Positions 25,240 to 32,281 of a DNA stretch of 64,000 bases are shown here, in pieces. The notes below the pieces were generated by a model. The model was not told the DNA's origin and ran no database searches. It saw nothing but the letters and a program-made list of their open reading frames with translations. The position numbers and the translations under genes were made by a program. The stretch is from Mesorhizobium kowhaii (GTDB taxonomy: Bacteria > Pseudomonadota > Alphaproteobacteria > Rhizobiales > Rhizobiaceae), in NCBI RefSeq assembly GCF_003253745.1, contig NZ_MZXV01000056.1, positions 248,001 to 312,000 on the forward strand. The letters run 5' to 3'. Numbering within the stretch: the first letter of the stretch is position 1; each line of letters starts with the position of its first letter.

Positions 25240-26409
25240 ATGATAAGCAGAAGAACTGTTTTGAAATCGGGCGGCGCCGCGGCCGCCTTCGCAATGGTCG
25301 GCGCGCCGTCAATCCTGCGCGCCGCCGACACCGTAAAGGTCGGCCTGTCGATCCCGATCACCGGACTGCAGGCGATCCTCGGCGAGACGCTGCTCAATTG
25401 CTACAAGCTGGCCGCCGCCGAACTCAACGCCGCCAATGGCATTGGCGGCCGCCAGGTCGAATTGTTCATCGAGGACAACCAGACCACGACCAAGGGCGCG
25501 ATCGACAAGGCACGCAAGCTCATCAACGAAGACAAGGTCGACGTGATCATGGGCACGATCATCTCGCCCGAGCGTAGTGCCACGCTGTCGGTGACCGCGA
25601 AGGCCAAGAAGCTGTTCTTCTACCCGACCAATTTCGAGGGCGGCGAATGCAACCGCTACTTCGTCGCCACCGGCCCGATCCCGATGCAGCAGGTCGACCC
25701 GATGATGCCGTGGGTGGCCGAGAACCTCGGCAAGACGATCTATGTCATGGCCTCCGACTATGCCTGGCCGCAGAAGATGACCGAAGCGATCACGGCGGCC
25801 TATGAGAAGGCCGGCGGCAAGATCATCGGCGCCGACTATTATCCGTTCGGCACCACGGATTTCGGTCCGGCCTTCCAGAAGATCAAGTCGCTGAAGCCCG
25901 ATGTCGTCTGGTCGATGGTGGTGGGCAACGACGCCGTCACCCAGCTCAAGCAGTATCGCAGCTTCGACATCAAGCAGCCGCTGATCGCACCGCTCGACGA
26001 GGTCTTCAACAAGGATGCACTGCCGGCCGGCGTGGCTGCAGGCACCTACGCGCCACAGCCCTACTGGATGGCGCTCGACAACCCGGTCAACAAGAAGTTC
26101 ATCTCGAGCTTCCGCGAAAAGTTCGGCCAGGAGAAGATGGTCAACGGCATTGGCGAGGCCGGCTACAACGGCCTGCACCTCTACGCGCTGGCCGCCGAGA
26201 AGGCCGGATCGCTGAAGGACGACGATGTGCTGGCGGCGTTGCCATCGATCGAGTTCGATGCGCCGCAAGGCAAGATCCGCGTCGACGCCACCAACAACCA
26301 CACGCTCTGCCATTCCTATGTCGGCAAGGCGGTGGCAGATGGCATCGGCTACGAGATCGCTAGGGATTTCGGCGTCATCGCACCGGTGACGCCTTACTGC
26401 AAACTGTAG
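25240..26409 (+). CDS. ABC substrate-binding protein, amide/urea-binding (Peripla_BP_5) type, Tat-exported
   Basis: A 389-residue periplasmic binding protein. The N-terminus MISRRTVLKSGG followed by a hydrophobic stretch and ILRAAD is a twin-arginine signal, so it is probably exported folded. The mature start VKVGLSIPITGLQAILGETLLNCYKLAAAELN and the segment FFYPTNFEGGECNRYFVATGPIPMQQ resemble UrtA/FmdD/AmiC-type binders of urea and short amides. It closes the HDAC-HMGF operon. An acylated amine or amide ligand would fit both this family and the HDAC-like enzyme, but this is inference. Confidence 0.87.
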   Translation: MISRRTVLKSGGAAAAFAMVGAPSILRAADTVKVGLSIPITGLQAILGETLLNCYKLAAAELNAANGIGGRQVELFIEDNQTTTKGAIDKARKLINEDKVDVIMGTIISPERSATLSVTAKAKKLFFYPTNFEGGECNRYFVATGPIPMQQVDPMMPWVAENLGKTIYVMASDYAWPQKMTEAITAAYEKAGGKIIGADYYPFGTTDFGPAFQKIKSLKPDVVWSMVVGNDAVTQLKQYRSFDIKQPLIAPLDEVFNKDALPAGVAAGTYAPQPYWMALDNPVNKKFISSFREKFGQEKMVNGIGEAGYNGLHLYALAAEKAGSLKDDDVLAALPSIEFDAPQGKIRVDATNNHTLCHSYVGKAVADGIGYEIARDFGVIAPVTPYCKL

Positions 26410-26417
26410 CGAACTAG

Positions 26418-26458
26418 CTGCGCAGCTCAGGCACCGCAAGGTGGCCTGAGCCGCGCAG
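26418..26458. terminator. Interrupted long hairpin between convergent genes
   Basis: CTGCGC at 26418-26423 pairs with GCGCAG at 26453-26458, and CTCAGGC at 26426-26432 with GCCTGAG at 26444-26450, with ACC/GGT and a GCAA turn inside. It sits nine bases after the binding-protein stop and before the convergent LysR gene end, so it can act in both directions. No T-tract is present. Confidence 0.5.
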
Positions 26459-26481
26459 AACTTCCGATGGCACCGCTGCGG

Positions 26482-27384
26482 TTAGGCCATCGATTTCGGC
26501 AAGGCAGCCGCAAGCGCATCGACGGCAAGCCGGACCTTCAACGGCAGATGCGGTGTCTGCAGCCAAAGCGCATAACAGTCGTAGAGATATCGCGGCTGAT
26601 CCGGCAACAGTGCCGCCAGCGCGCCGGCCTCGATGCGCTCGCGAACCAGCCAATAGGGCAACCAGGCAAGGCCCATGCCTTCGACCGCGGCATCGGCGAT
26701 GGCATCGAGATCGTCGAGCCGCAGCCGGCCGGTCGGCATGATCTCCTGCGCGGTTTGCCCCTCGCGGACGAACAGCCACGGCTGAACGACCTGGCCAAGC
26801 CGGCGGTAGACGATGGCCTGATGGTCGGCGAGATCCTCGATCCGCCGTGGTTCGCCGTGGCGCTGGAGATAAGAGGGTGCAGCGCAGACGACCATGCCCT
26901 GGCGCGCGACGCGGCGCGCGATCACTCCGGCCTTGTCGTCCAGGGCACCGGTCCGGATGGCAAGATCGTAGCCGTCGTCGGCGAGATCGGCGAAGCGATC
27001 ATTGAGCGATAGGTCGAGTTCCAGCATCGGATATTGCCGTGCCAGCCGCAGCAGCACGGGTGTCACGCAGTGGCGACCGAAATGCGCCGGCATGGTGACG
27101 CGCAGTTTTCCCCGCGGTTCGGTGAACTGGTCGGCGGCGAGCGCATCGGCCGCGTCGGCCTCGGCCAGCACGACCCGGCAGCGTTCATAGTAGGCGCGGC
27201 CGAAGTCGGTCAGGCTCTGCCGGCGCGTGGTCCGGTTGAGCAGCCGCACGCCCAGCCGTTCCTCGAGAAACCGGACATGCTTGCCGACCATCGGTCCGGA
27301 CAGGTCGAGCGCGATTGCCGCGGCCGCGAACGAGCCGAGGTCGACCGCCTTGACGAACACGGCCATGCTCTCAAGCCGATCCAT
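26482..27384 (-). CDS. LysR family transcriptional regulator
   Basis: A 300-residue LysR regulator. N-terminal helix-turn-helix: MDRLESMAVFVKAVDLGSFAAAAIALDLSGPMVGKHVRFLEERLGVRLLNRTTRR. The ligand domain starts near residue 90 with KLRVTMPAHFGRHCVTPVL. This N-terminus is typical of the large subgroup controlling nearby oxidoreductases. It is divergent from the quinone-oxidoreductase gene with a 103-base intergenic region, which it probably binds. The inducer cannot be inferred. Confidence 0.9.
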   Translation of the reverse strand: MDRLESMAVFVKAVDLGSFAAAAIALDLSGPMVGKHVRFLEERLGVRLLNRTTRRQSLTDFGRAYYERCRVVLAEADAADALAADQFTEPRGKLRVTMPAHFGRHCVTPVLLRLARQYPMLELDLSLNDRFADLADDGYDLAIRTGALDDKAGVIARRVARQGMVVCAAPSYLQRHGEPRRIEDLADHQAIVYRRLGQVVQPWLFVREGQTAQEIMPTGRLRLDDLDAIADAAVEGMGLAWLPYWLVRERIEAGALAALLPDQPRYLYDCYALWLQTPHLPLKVRLAVDALAAALPKSMA

Positions 27385-27487
27385 ATTCGGAACTCCTGGT
27401 TTTTACTGTTCTATCTGCACAGCCATTTATTGCCGCGAATCTTTGTCTGCATAGCTCATTCAGTTCAAATAATTTGGAGTAGACCGA
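27385..27487. promoter_or_regulatory. LysR/oxidoreductase divergent promoter region
   Basis: An AT-richer stretch between divergent lysR and alcohol-dehydrogenase genes. CTGTTCTATCTGCACAG at about 27407-27423 has CTGT/ACAG arms around nine bases, compatible with a LysR T-N11-A type site. No certain -35/-10 boxes. Confidence 0.35.
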
Positions 27488-28477
27488 ATGGCACGTCTTG
27501 TTCGCTTCCACCAGCATGGTGGCCCCGAAGTCCTGCGCATCGAGGATGTCGAGCTTCCCCGACCGGGTTCGGGCGAAGTTCAAATCCGCGTCAAGGCGCT
27601 CGGCCTCAATCGCGCCGAGGCGTTGTTGCGCGCGGGTGCCTATATCGAGACGCCGACGCTGCCTTCGGGGCTTGGCCTCGAAGCGGCTGGTATCATCGAG
27701 GCGGTGGGCGAAGGCGTGAAGAACTTCGCGCCAGGCGACAGCGTCAGCATCATCCCGCCGCAATCGATGATCCGCTGGCCCGCTTATGGCGAGCTTGCAA
27801 CCTATCCCGCCGGGCTCGTCGTCAAGCACCCGTCATCGCTCGACTGGCAAACGGCGGCGGCGATCTGGATGCAATATCTCACCGCCTATGGCGCGTTGAT
27901 CGATATCGCCAGGCTGCACGCCGGAGATGTCGTGGTGATCACCGCGGCATCGAGCAGTGTCGGGCTTGCCGCGATCCAGATCGCCAACAGGGTCGGCGCG
28001 ATCGCGATCGCAGTGACGCGGACATCGGCGAAGAAGCAGGCCCTGCTCGACGCCGGCGCGGCTTATGTCGTGGCCTCGGCGGAGGAGGATCTGGCGGCAC
28101 GGCTGAACGAGATCGCCGGGCCGCAAGGCGTGCGCGTCGTGTTCGATGCGATCGGCGGGCCGATCTTCGAGCCGTTGACGGCGGCGATGTCGCCGGGCGG
28201 CATTCTCATCGAATATGGCGGCCTCAGCCGCGAGCCGACGCCGTTCCCGCTGTCCGTCGTGCTGGCCAAGACGCTGACGCTGCGCGGCTATCTCGTCCAC
28301 GAGATCACCGGCAACACGGCGAAGCTGGAGGCAGCAAAGGCCTTCATCCTCGAAGGCCTGGAGACCGGCGCGCTGAGGCCGATCATCGACAGAACTTTCC
28401 CGTTCGAGCAGATCGTCGAGGCGCATCGCTTTCTGGAATCGAACGAGCAGTTCGGCAAAATCGTTGTGACGGTTTGA
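27488..28477 (+). CDS. Zinc-type alcohol dehydrogenase family protein (quinone oxidoreductase-like MDR)
   Basis: A 329-residue medium-chain dehydrogenase/reductase. N-terminal MARLVRFHQHGGPEVLRIEDVELPRPGSGEVQIRVKALGLNRAE is the QOR form, lacking the catalytic-zinc cysteine. The cofactor loop is VVVITAASSSVGLAAIQIANRVGA and suggests NADPH. GGAG stands 8-10 bases before the ATG. It probably reduces a quinone or enone and is controlled by the divergent LysR protein. No downstream partner gene in the same operon is evident. Confidence 0.9.
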   Translation: MARLVRFHQHGGPEVLRIEDVELPRPGSGEVQIRVKALGLNRAEALLRAGAYIETPTLPSGLGLEAAGIIEAVGEGVKNFAPGDSVSIIPPQSMIRWPAYGELATYPAGLVVKHPSSLDWQTAAAIWMQYLTAYGALIDIARLHAGDVVVITAASSSVGLAAIQIANRVGAIAIAVTRTSAKKQALLDAGAAYVVASAEEDLAARLNEIAGPQGVRVVFDAIGGPIFEPLTAAMSPGGILIEYGGLSREPTPFPLSVVLAKTLTLRGYLVHEITGNTAKLEAAKAFILEGLETGALRPIIDRTFPFEQIVEAHRFLESNEQFGKIVVTV

Positions 28478-28795
28478 GCGCCAACCTTCCCCGTCATCAG
28501 CTCAGGCATCAGACCGCCGCGCTCAAGACACGATCATGTTGCGTGGCGGCACTCCGGCCGAATATGCCGGCCCCAGCCGCACTCCGACAAGACCAAAGCC
28601 TGCGATGGCGAAACAAATCATTCTTGCAGGCAACATCACCCTTGAAGGCGCGGCTCTGCATTCCTAGTTGTTGCATGCGGGCCGGGCCCCTCTGACTATC
28701 GCTTTTGGGCGATTGTGATGTCGGACCGCTGTAACGGGCCCGTTTCCATCCTTTTCGGTCAAGCGGGCTCATTCCTTTTCGGTTCGGAGCCCCGC
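28478..28795. other. Intergenic stretch with short repeats, no gene supported
   Basis: A 318-base gap. It holds ATCGC-TTTTGG-GCGAT, a small hairpin near 28701, and a direct repeat TCCTTTTCGGT at 28749-28759 and 28773-28783 (24 bases apart) just upstream of the zinc-ribbon gene. A 32-codon reading frame on the minus strand near 28515-28612 has no ribosome site or recognisable product. I see no RNA gene. Confidence 0.5.
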
Positions 28796-29095
28796 ATGAC
28801 ATCTTCCCTCCTTGGTTTGGTTTGCCCCTCCTGCCGCGTCGCGCTCGTGATGAGCGAACGCCAGGGTATCGAGATCGATTACTGTCCGCAGTGCCGCGGC
28901 GTCTGGCTTGATCGAGGGGAACTCGACAAGATAATCGAGCGTTCCGGCAGGGACGCGGCGCCCGCACCGCAACCTCACCCGGCAGCATTCTCCCAGCCGC
29001 AACATGGCCACGGCGGCGGCGACGATTATCCCCGTTCGCAGAACCACCGCTATCCGAAGCGGAAGAAATCATTCTTCGAAGAGTTGTTCGATTGA
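28796..29095 (+). CDS. Small zinc-ribbon protein (zf-TFIIB domain)
   Basis: A 99-residue cytosolic protein. Residues 8-40 form a zinc ribbon, CPSCRVALVMSERQGIEIDYCPQCRGVWLDRGEL, with two CxxC knuckles and the WLDRGEL signature of the zf-TFIIB (COG3809) family. A low-complexity His/Gln/Pro linker follows, and the tail is basic then acidic (RKKSFFEELFD). A longer frame begins at 28715, but the ATG at 28796 leaves the usual short N-terminus. It precedes the Tim44-like gene by 73 bases. No established function; a metal-dependent structural role is possible. Confidence 0.8.
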   Translation: MTSSLLGLVCPSCRVALVMSERQGIEIDYCPQCRGVWLDRGELDKIIERSGRDAAPAPQPHPAAFSQPQHGHGGGDDYPRSQNHRYPKRKKSFFEELFD

Positions 29096-29168
29096 CCGCA
29101 TGACGCCCGGTACCCGGGCACCGTTTGCTGAAAACTTCCGAAACCGCATCGATAAAGGTCCATCCCAG

Positions 29169-30176
29169 ATGACTTCCCGCACAAGCCGATTTGCCGCCCT
29201 CTTTGCAGGCCTGTTCCTTGCATTCTCCATGGTCGCGATGGATCATGCCGAGGCTCGTCGCGGCGGCAGTTTCGGCAGTCGTGGCACGCGCACGTTCCAA
29301 TCGGCACCGCCGACCAGAACCGCACCGGCGCCGACCGCCCCGGTCGAGCGTTCGATGACGCCCAACACCGGTGTGAACACTCCGGCCCGGCAGCCGCAGG
29401 CCGGCCTGCAGAGGCCCGGCTTCATGAGCGGCTTCGGTGGAACAATGATGCGCGGCCTGCTGCTCGGCGGCCTGATCGGCCTGCTCGTGGGCCAAGGCTT
29501 CGGCGGCTTGGCCGGCATGTTCGGTTTCTTGCTTCAGGCCCTGCTCATAGGTGGCGCAATCATGCTGGCCATTCGCTACTTCCGGTCGCAATCCGCGCGT
29601 GGTCCTGCCCCTGCGCTCGCCGGCGCCGGCAATGCCCAAGCTTCCAATGCCCAAGGTTCGAAATTTGAGAACCTCGCATCGCCACAGCAGCAGACGGACA
29701 CTGCACGCTCCTTCACAATTCCCGGCTTTGGCGGCGGTTCGGGCGGAGGCTCCCCGGCCACCGGTTCTGATGAGATCACGCTGGCCCAGACCGACCTCGA
29801 CGCATTCCAGCAGCTGTTGACTGATGTCCAGGAAGCATTCGGGCGCGAAGACCATGCCGCTCTGCGCCGGGCGGTGACCCCCGAGATGGTGTCCTATCTG
29901 TCCGAAGAGCTGGCCGAAAATGCCCAGAAAGGTCTCAGGAACGAGGTAACGGACATTACCTTACTGCAGGCCGACATCGCGGAAAGCTGGCGCGAGGATG
30001 ACCGCGATTACGCCACGGCCGCATTGCGCTACGAGTCTCGTGACGTGACGCGCGAACGGGCCAGCGGCAAGGTCGTCGAGGGCGACGATGATCATCCGAC
30101 AGAGACGACCGAGCTGTGGACATTCATGCGTGAGAATGGCTCGAGCTGGAAGCTGTCGGCAATACAACAGGCTTGA
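29169..30176 (+). CDS. Tim44-like domain membrane protein
   Basis: A 335-residue protein with an N-terminal signal or anchor (FAALFAGLFLAFSMVAMDHAEA), a Ser/Pro/Thr-rich linker RGGSFGSRGTRTFQSAPP, then two glycine-rich hydrophobic segments (MMRGLLLGGLIGLLVG and MFGFLLQALLIGGAIMLAI). The C-terminal ~130 residues (LAQTDLDAFQQLLTDVQEAFGREDHAALRRAVTPEM to WKLSAIQQA) are the Tim44/TimA-like domain. In bacteria this domain occurs in inner-membrane proteins of poorly known role. The ATG at 29169 is preferred over one at 29101. Confidence 0.85.
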   Translation: MTSRTSRFAALFAGLFLAFSMVAMDHAEARRGGSFGSRGTRTFQSAPPTRTAPAPTAPVERSMTPNTGVNTPARQPQAGLQRPGFMSGFGGTMMRGLLLGGLIGLLVGQGFGGLAGMFGFLLQALLIGGAIMLAIRYFRSQSARGPAPALAGAGNAQASNAQGSKFENLASPQQQTDTARSFTIPGFGGGSGGGSPATGSDEITLAQTDLDAFQQLLTDVQEAFGREDHAALRRAVTPEMVSYLSEELAENAQKGLRNEVTDITLLQADIAESWREDDRDYATAALRYESRDVTRERASGKVVEGDDDHPTETTELWTFMRENGSSWKLSAIQQA

Positions 30177-30232
30177 GCCCGGCCAGTTTTGTCCGAGGCT
30201 TCGATGCAGATGTGATGGGTGGTTGCGGGCGT

Positions 30233-30367
30233 TCAGCGCACGATCTTGACGCACATCGGCGTCGCTTCGTCGAAGCTGTAGACACCGAGACCGACGCCGC
30301 GCGCGCCCTGAAAATACGGCGCCTCACGGTTCAGGCTGCCGACGAAGACCAGACAGGCATTGCCCAT
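30233..30367 (-). pseudogene. N-terminal remnant of a lactonase-type (beta-propeller) gene
   Basis: A 44-codon frame beginning MGNACLVFVGSLNREAPYF and continuing to LGVYSFDEAT, which looks like the first beta-propeller blade of a bacterial 6-phosphogluconolactonase-like (lactonase family) protein; full-length members have about 350 residues. The rest, PMCVKIVR and a stop, is not family-like. A strong ribosome site (AGGGGAGGAAAAC before ATG) survives. Most likely a decayed gene cut off by a deletion next to the Tim44 gene. A genuine small peptide is the alternative. Confidence 0.5.
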
Positions 30368-30495
30368 GTTTTCCTCCCCTGCCCGCCGGCGCTGCGGCGC
30401 GCGGGAACGGCCAAAATTTCGCCTGTTCACGCTTGCAACGCAACCCCATATGTGAAAATACTATTTACAAAAGAAGATTGACGGGAGGAGACGTC
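30368..30495. promoter_or_regulatory. Probable promoter region for the maoC operon and the lactonase remnant
   Basis: About 130 bases between the remnant (leftward) and the leader ORF (rightward). The AT-rich part CCATATGTGAAAATACTATTTAC at about 30447-30469 lies some 25 bases ahead of the GGGAGGAG ribosome site and is the likely promoter/operator core. No clean consensus boxes. Confidence 0.35.
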
Positions 30496-30570
30496 GTGCT
30501 TTCAGGCGCTTTGATGCGTGTTCCAACGGTTGCCGGCAATCTCCTGCTGGCCGTACGGGGCCAGCCATGA
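30496..30570 (+). CDS. Short upstream ORF translationally coupled to maoC (leader peptide candidate)
   Basis: A 24-codon frame starts with GTG just after an excellent ribosome site, GGGAGGAGACGTC, and ends with a TGA that overlaps the MaoC ATG by four bases (ATGA). MaoC itself has no separate good ribosome site, only the coding sequence of this frame (GGCCAGCC) ahead of it. The peptide (MLSGALMRVPTVAGN, then LLLAVRGQP) matches nothing I know. It could be a leader that couples or attenuates translation, or the surviving start of a lost longer gene. Confidence 0.45.
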   Translation: MLSGALMRVPTVAGNLLLAVRGQP

Positions 30571-31118
30571 ATGACTTCGCGCCCACCGTCGGCGTCGCCT
30601 CGACGCACCCCAAAAATATGCCTGAGGAGCACGCCGCGCTGCCGGTTTGGAACGCCGAGAACTGGTTTTACGAGGACTGGCCGGTCGGTCAGAAGATCCG
30701 CTCGCTGCGCCGCACCATGGCGGAGGGCGACAGCCACCTGTTCAACACGCTGGTGCTCGACATCCACCCCTATGTGCAGGACCAGATGTTTGCCGAGACC
30801 GAAGGCATTTTCGGCAAGCGGCTGATCGCCGGCGCTTTCGTCTTTTCTGCTGGTCTCGGACTGGTCGCCACCAATTGTATCAATGCCTTTTCCTATGGCT
30901 ACGACAGGCTGCGTTTCATAAAGCCTGTCTTCATTGGCGATACGATCTATTCGATCCGCTCCAACCTCGACAAGAAGCCCCGCTACAAGGAGATGGGGCT
31001 GATCCGCGCTAGCTACGAGGTGTTCAAGGGCGAAGGCGAACTCGTTCTCTACTGCGAGCATCTGCAGACGGTGAAGTACCGCAACCCTACCGACTTCGTC
31101 GGCAAGACGGAGAAATAA
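30567..31118 (+). CDS. MaoC family dehydratase
   Basis: A 183-residue hot-dog fold (R)-hydratase/dehydratase acting on CoA thioesters. The family core is GKRLIAGAFVFSAGLGLVATN and FSYGYDRLRFIKPVFIGDTI. An N-terminal extension of about 30 residues precedes WFYEDWPVGQKIRS. It lies two bases from the CoA-transferase gene, so the pair probably activates an acid as its CoA ester and hydrates or dehydrates it. A second MaoC protein at 42175 shares the SYGYDRLRFIKPVFIGDTI block. Confidence 0.88.
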   Translation: MNDFAPTVGVASTHPKNMPEEHAALPVWNAENWFYEDWPVGQKIRSLRRTMAEGDSHLFNTLVLDIHPYVQDQMFAETEGIFGKRLIAGAFVFSAGLGLVATNCINAFSYGYDRLRFIKPVFIGDTIYSIRSNLDKKPRYKEMGLIRASYEVFKGEGELVLYCEHLQTVKYRNPTDFVGKTEK

Positions 31119-31120
31119 CG

Positions 31121-32281
31121 ATGCCGGCAGTAGCCGAATTGCCGCTCGCCGGTCTCGTCGTCGTCGACATGAGCCAATTCCTGTCCGGGCCTTACTGCTC
31201 GCTCAGGCTGCTCGATCTCGGCGCTCGCGTCATCAAGATCGAGCGTCCGGATGGCGGCGACCTGTCGCGCCGGCTCTATCTCAGCGACACCGAGATCGGA
31301 GGCGACTCGACGATCTTCCATGCCATCAACCGGGCCAAGGAAAGTTTTGCCATCGACCTCAAGAACGAGGCCGATCTCAAGGTGCTGCGCGGGCTCCTGG
31401 CCAATGCCGATGTGCTGATCCAGAATTTCCGGCCGGGCGTCATCGAACGGCTGGGCTTCGACTACGAGGCCGTCCGCAAGATCAACCCGCGCCTGGTCTA
31501 TGCCTCGATCAGCGGCTATGGCGAGGACGGTCCCTGGGTCAAGCGGCCCGGCCAGGACCTTCTGGCCCAGTCGCGCTCCGGTGTGATGTGGCTGAACGGC
31601 GACGAAGACCAGGGACCGGTGCCGTTCGGCCTTGCCATCGGCGACATGCTGGCGGGCGCTGCCTGCGCGCAAGGCATCCTGGCGGCGCTGGTGCGGCGCG
31701 GCATCACCGGCCAGGGAAGCCATATCGAAACCAGCCTGCTCGAAGCGCTGGTCGACTTCCAGTTCGAGGTGCTGACCACGCATCTCAATGATGGCCGCCG
31801 CTTGCCCCGGCGCTCCAGCTTCCGGAGTGCTCATGCCTATCTGTCGGCGCCTTATGGCGTGTATGCCGCCAAGGACGGTTATCTCGCCATCGCCATGACG
31901 CCGATCCCCAAGCTGGCCGACCTGCTGTCGCTTGGCGAACTGGCGCCCTATCGCGACAGGCCGGCATCGTGGTTCACCGCGCGCGACGACATCAAGGCGA
32001 TCATCGCGCAAAGGATCGCCACCAAGACCATCGACGAATGGCTTGATATCCTCGAGCCTGCCGACATCTGGTGCGCCAAGGTGCTGACCTGGCCGGAGAT
32101 GCTGGCAAGCGAAGGGTTCCAGTCGCTCGACATGCTGCAGACGGTGACGCGCGAGGACGACGTGTCGATCCTGACCACCAGCTCGCCGCTCAGGGTCGAC
32201 GGTATCAGGGCCAAGGTCGACCGGGCAGCACCGCGGATCGGCGAGCACAGTGCGGCAATCCGTGAGGAGTTCGGGCTGTGA
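31121..32281 (+). CDS. CoA transferase, family III (CaiB/BaiF/Frc)
   Basis: A 386-residue family III CoA transferase, which moves CoA between carboxylic acids through an aspartyl intermediate. N-terminal LAGLVVVDMSQFLSGPYCSLRLLDLGARVIKIERPDGGD and QNFRPGVIERLGFDYE are diagnostic; the catalytic aspartate is Asp175 in LAIGDMLAGA. The stop codon overlaps the GTG of the next gene by four bases. Donor and acceptor acids cannot be told from the sequence. Confidence 0.92.
   Translation: MPAVAELPLAGLVVVDMSQFLSGPYCSLRLLDLGARVIKIERPDGGDLSRRLYLSDTEIGGDSTIFHAINRAKESFAIDLKNEADLKVLRGLLANADVLIQNFRPGVIERLGFDYEAVRKINPRLVYASISGYGEDGPWVKRPGQDLLAQSRSGVMWLNGDEDQGPVPFGLAIGDMLAGAACAQGILAALVRRGITGQGSHIETSLLEALVDFQFEVLTTHLNDGRRLPRRSSFRSAHAYLSAPYGVYAAKDGYLAIAMTPIPKLADLLSLGELAPYRDRPASWFTARDDIKAIIAQRIATKTIDEWLDILEPADIWCAKVLTWPEMLASEGFQSLDMLQTVTREDDVSILTTSSPLRVDGIRAKVDRAAPRIGEHSAAIREEFGL

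Noticed and set aside
28509..29855. Minus-strand frame of over 400 codons across the zinc-ribbon and Tim44-like genes
   Set aside because: No domain, no ribosome site and no coding bias; the plus-strand genes have recognisable domains.
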